DNA from: Luteibaculum sp964627445
GTDB taxonomy: Bacteria > Bacteroidota > Bacteroidia > Flavobacteriales_D > Luteibaculaceae
Assembly (NCBI GenBank): GCA_964627445.1
Contig: CAZVJF010000009.1
Coordinates: 1-64,000, forward strand
Reading direction: 5' to 3'
DNA length: 64,000 nt
Below, one piece after another: positions 63,156 to 64,000 of the stretch. Every line of letters begins with the position of its first letter. The first letter of the stretch is position 1. Under the pieces are notes generated by a model. That model had not been told where the DNA came from. It saw nothing but the letters and a program-made list of their open reading frames with translations, and ran no database searches. The position numbers and the translations under genes are program-made.

Positions 63156-63923
63156 TTGCCAAACCCTGTTAAAAAACATGTCGTAGATAAGCGCGATAAA
63201 TTACCTACCATTCAACCACAGAAAACATACCACAGCGCATTGCAAGACACCGCAGTTTTGGTGTTTGCCCAACCGGTACAGCAAGAGGCACTTAAAAAGC
63301 CGCTTACTGGGGTGCACAACTACGATGCCAACCGTGGTTTGTGGTCTGTAATGCACAAGCACACATTGAAGTGTGTAAAATCATCAGGATTACCGGTTAT
63401 TCACAGTAGTAACCAAACAGGAAATAGCTTTGGAGAACGCATAACACATGCCGTAGAAGAAGCCTTTAAAAAAGGATACCAAAAGCTATTGGTTGTAGGT
63501 ATAGACAACCCCAACTTGGATGCCGCTACTCTGAAAACTGCGGCACAAACCTTAGCCCATAACGACTACTTACTGGAACCTGCGGCCGATGGTGGTATTA
63601 ACATAATTGGTTTAACGAAAAAATGCTTCGAGGCGACAGAGTTCACATCGCTGCCCTGGAAAAGCCAAGCACTGTTTACCACCTTCTTAGAGCAAATTCA
63701 TGGTCGAGGCCAAAAAGTGCATATCCTTCCTGTAAAGCAGGACATTGATACCTTTAAAGATCTGGAGAACTGGCTTGAGAGCAACACCAAAAACACCACA
63801 TTGTGTCTTTTGGTACAGAGCCTGCTGTACAAATATCAGCTACCCAAAAGCCCTGGAAACTCCTTCTCGGAATACGAAAGCGTACTACACCTGGATGCGG
63901 GACGTGCGCCCCCCTACTCCTAG
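63156..63923 (+). CDS. DUF2064 putative glycosyltransferase-like protein
   Basis: 255 residues; the start is taken as TTG at 63156 because no ATG or GTG fits better, and this is uncertain. The DUF2064/TIGR04282 signature begins near residue 30 (TAVLVFAQPVQQEALKKPLTG), followed by VVGIDNPNLDAATLK and PAADGGINIIGLTKKC, and a later FTSLPWKSQALFTTFLEQ. These proteins have a nucleotide-sugar transferase-like fold. The typical KTRL of the family reads KKPL here. It has a strong terminator upstream and is followed at once by another gene. Confidence 0.75.
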   Translation: MPNPVKKHVVDKRDKLPTIQPQKTYHSALQDTAVLVFAQPVQQEALKKPLTGVHNYDANRGLWSVMHKHTLKCVKSSGLPVIHSSNQTGNSFGERITHAVEEAFKKGYQKLLVVGIDNPNLDAATLKTAAQTLAHNDYLLEPAADGGINIIGLTKKCFEATEFTSLPWKSQALFTTFLEQIHGRGQKVHILPVKQDIDTFKDLENWLESNTKNTTLCLLVQSLLYKYQLPKSPGNSFSEYESVLHLDAGRAPPYS

Positions 63924-63977
63924 TTTTTCCCAACTACACATCGTATTACCCAACATTTTTTCAAAACCAAATTCACC

Positions 63978-64000
63978 ATGAATAAACTTTTATGGCTGTG
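63978..64000 (+). CDS. start of a further gene (partial)
   Basis: An ATG at 63978 opens a frame MNKLLWL that runs off the window edge. The hydrophobic start suggests a signal peptide, as in many outer-membrane proteins, but with seven codons no function can be said. Confidence 0.35.

Overview
The window looks like chromosomal DNA of a Bacteroidota bacterium, most likely Flavobacteriales or a Cryomorphaceae-like relative; the exact taxon cannot be fixed from sequence alone. The evidence is: several large secreted proteins with type IX secretion (T9SS) C-terminal domains of both types A and B, a PorP/SprF membrane protein, SprB-type repeats, the fused HisB and HisIE enzymes in the order hisGDCBHAFI, a fused E1 alpha/beta dehydrogenase, start codons without Shine-Dalgarno motifs, and promoters of the Bacteroidota form TAnnTTTG.

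Layout. 1-2.1 kb is an accessory edge: a decayed IS110-type transposase tail and two orphan genes separated by imperfect inverted repeats, like small gene cassettes. 2.4-15.9 kb (minus strand) is a histidine block. Reading in the direction of transcription it holds a small membrane protein, hisS, hutH, a 174-aa basic protein, then a newly recognised 16-codon leader peptide with four consecutive His codons and an attenuator hairpin, then hisG-hisD-hisC-hisB-hisH-hisA-hisF-hisIE. Four envelope genes (OB-fold, YceI, cytochrome-like lipoprotein, beta-barrel) follow with no visible terminator until 2.35 kb. Synthesis, tRNA charging and degradation of histidine are thus side by side, with synthesis under a translation-coupled histidine sensor. 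An array of eleven 7-bp repeats fills the hisB-hisH gap.

16-28 kb carries a BspA-like repeat surface protein, ettA, a dienelactone hydrolase, a lipoprotein-rimK-rimB-like operon, a PadR-PspC pair with a candidate operator, the E1 fusion, and a small secreted protein. 28-47.5 kb is dominated by three very large secreted proteins (about 1750, 1039 and 2002 aa), a PhoX-like (DUF839) lipoprotein followed by a di-haem cytochrome c peroxidase-like lipoprotein, and a PorP/SprF protein directly downstream of the 2002-aa PKD protein. 47.5-58 kb holds a YkgJ-type cysteine-cluster protein, a PAS histidine kinase, and an AddA-like / AddB-like DNA-repair helicase-nuclease pair separated by acetyltransferase, flavin/iron-sulfur reductase and TPR genes. 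58-64 kb has an OmpR-type response regulator, a large M43-type secreted metalloprotease whose zinc motif carries Ala in place of the usual Gly, a DUF2064 protein and the first codons of one more gene.

No rRNA, tRNA, CRISPR array, prophage or complete insertion sequence was seen. The most notable element is the histidine leader/attenuator. The cassette-like repeats, the heptamer array and the 500-bp higher-order repeat in the PKD protein are the main unexplained structures.
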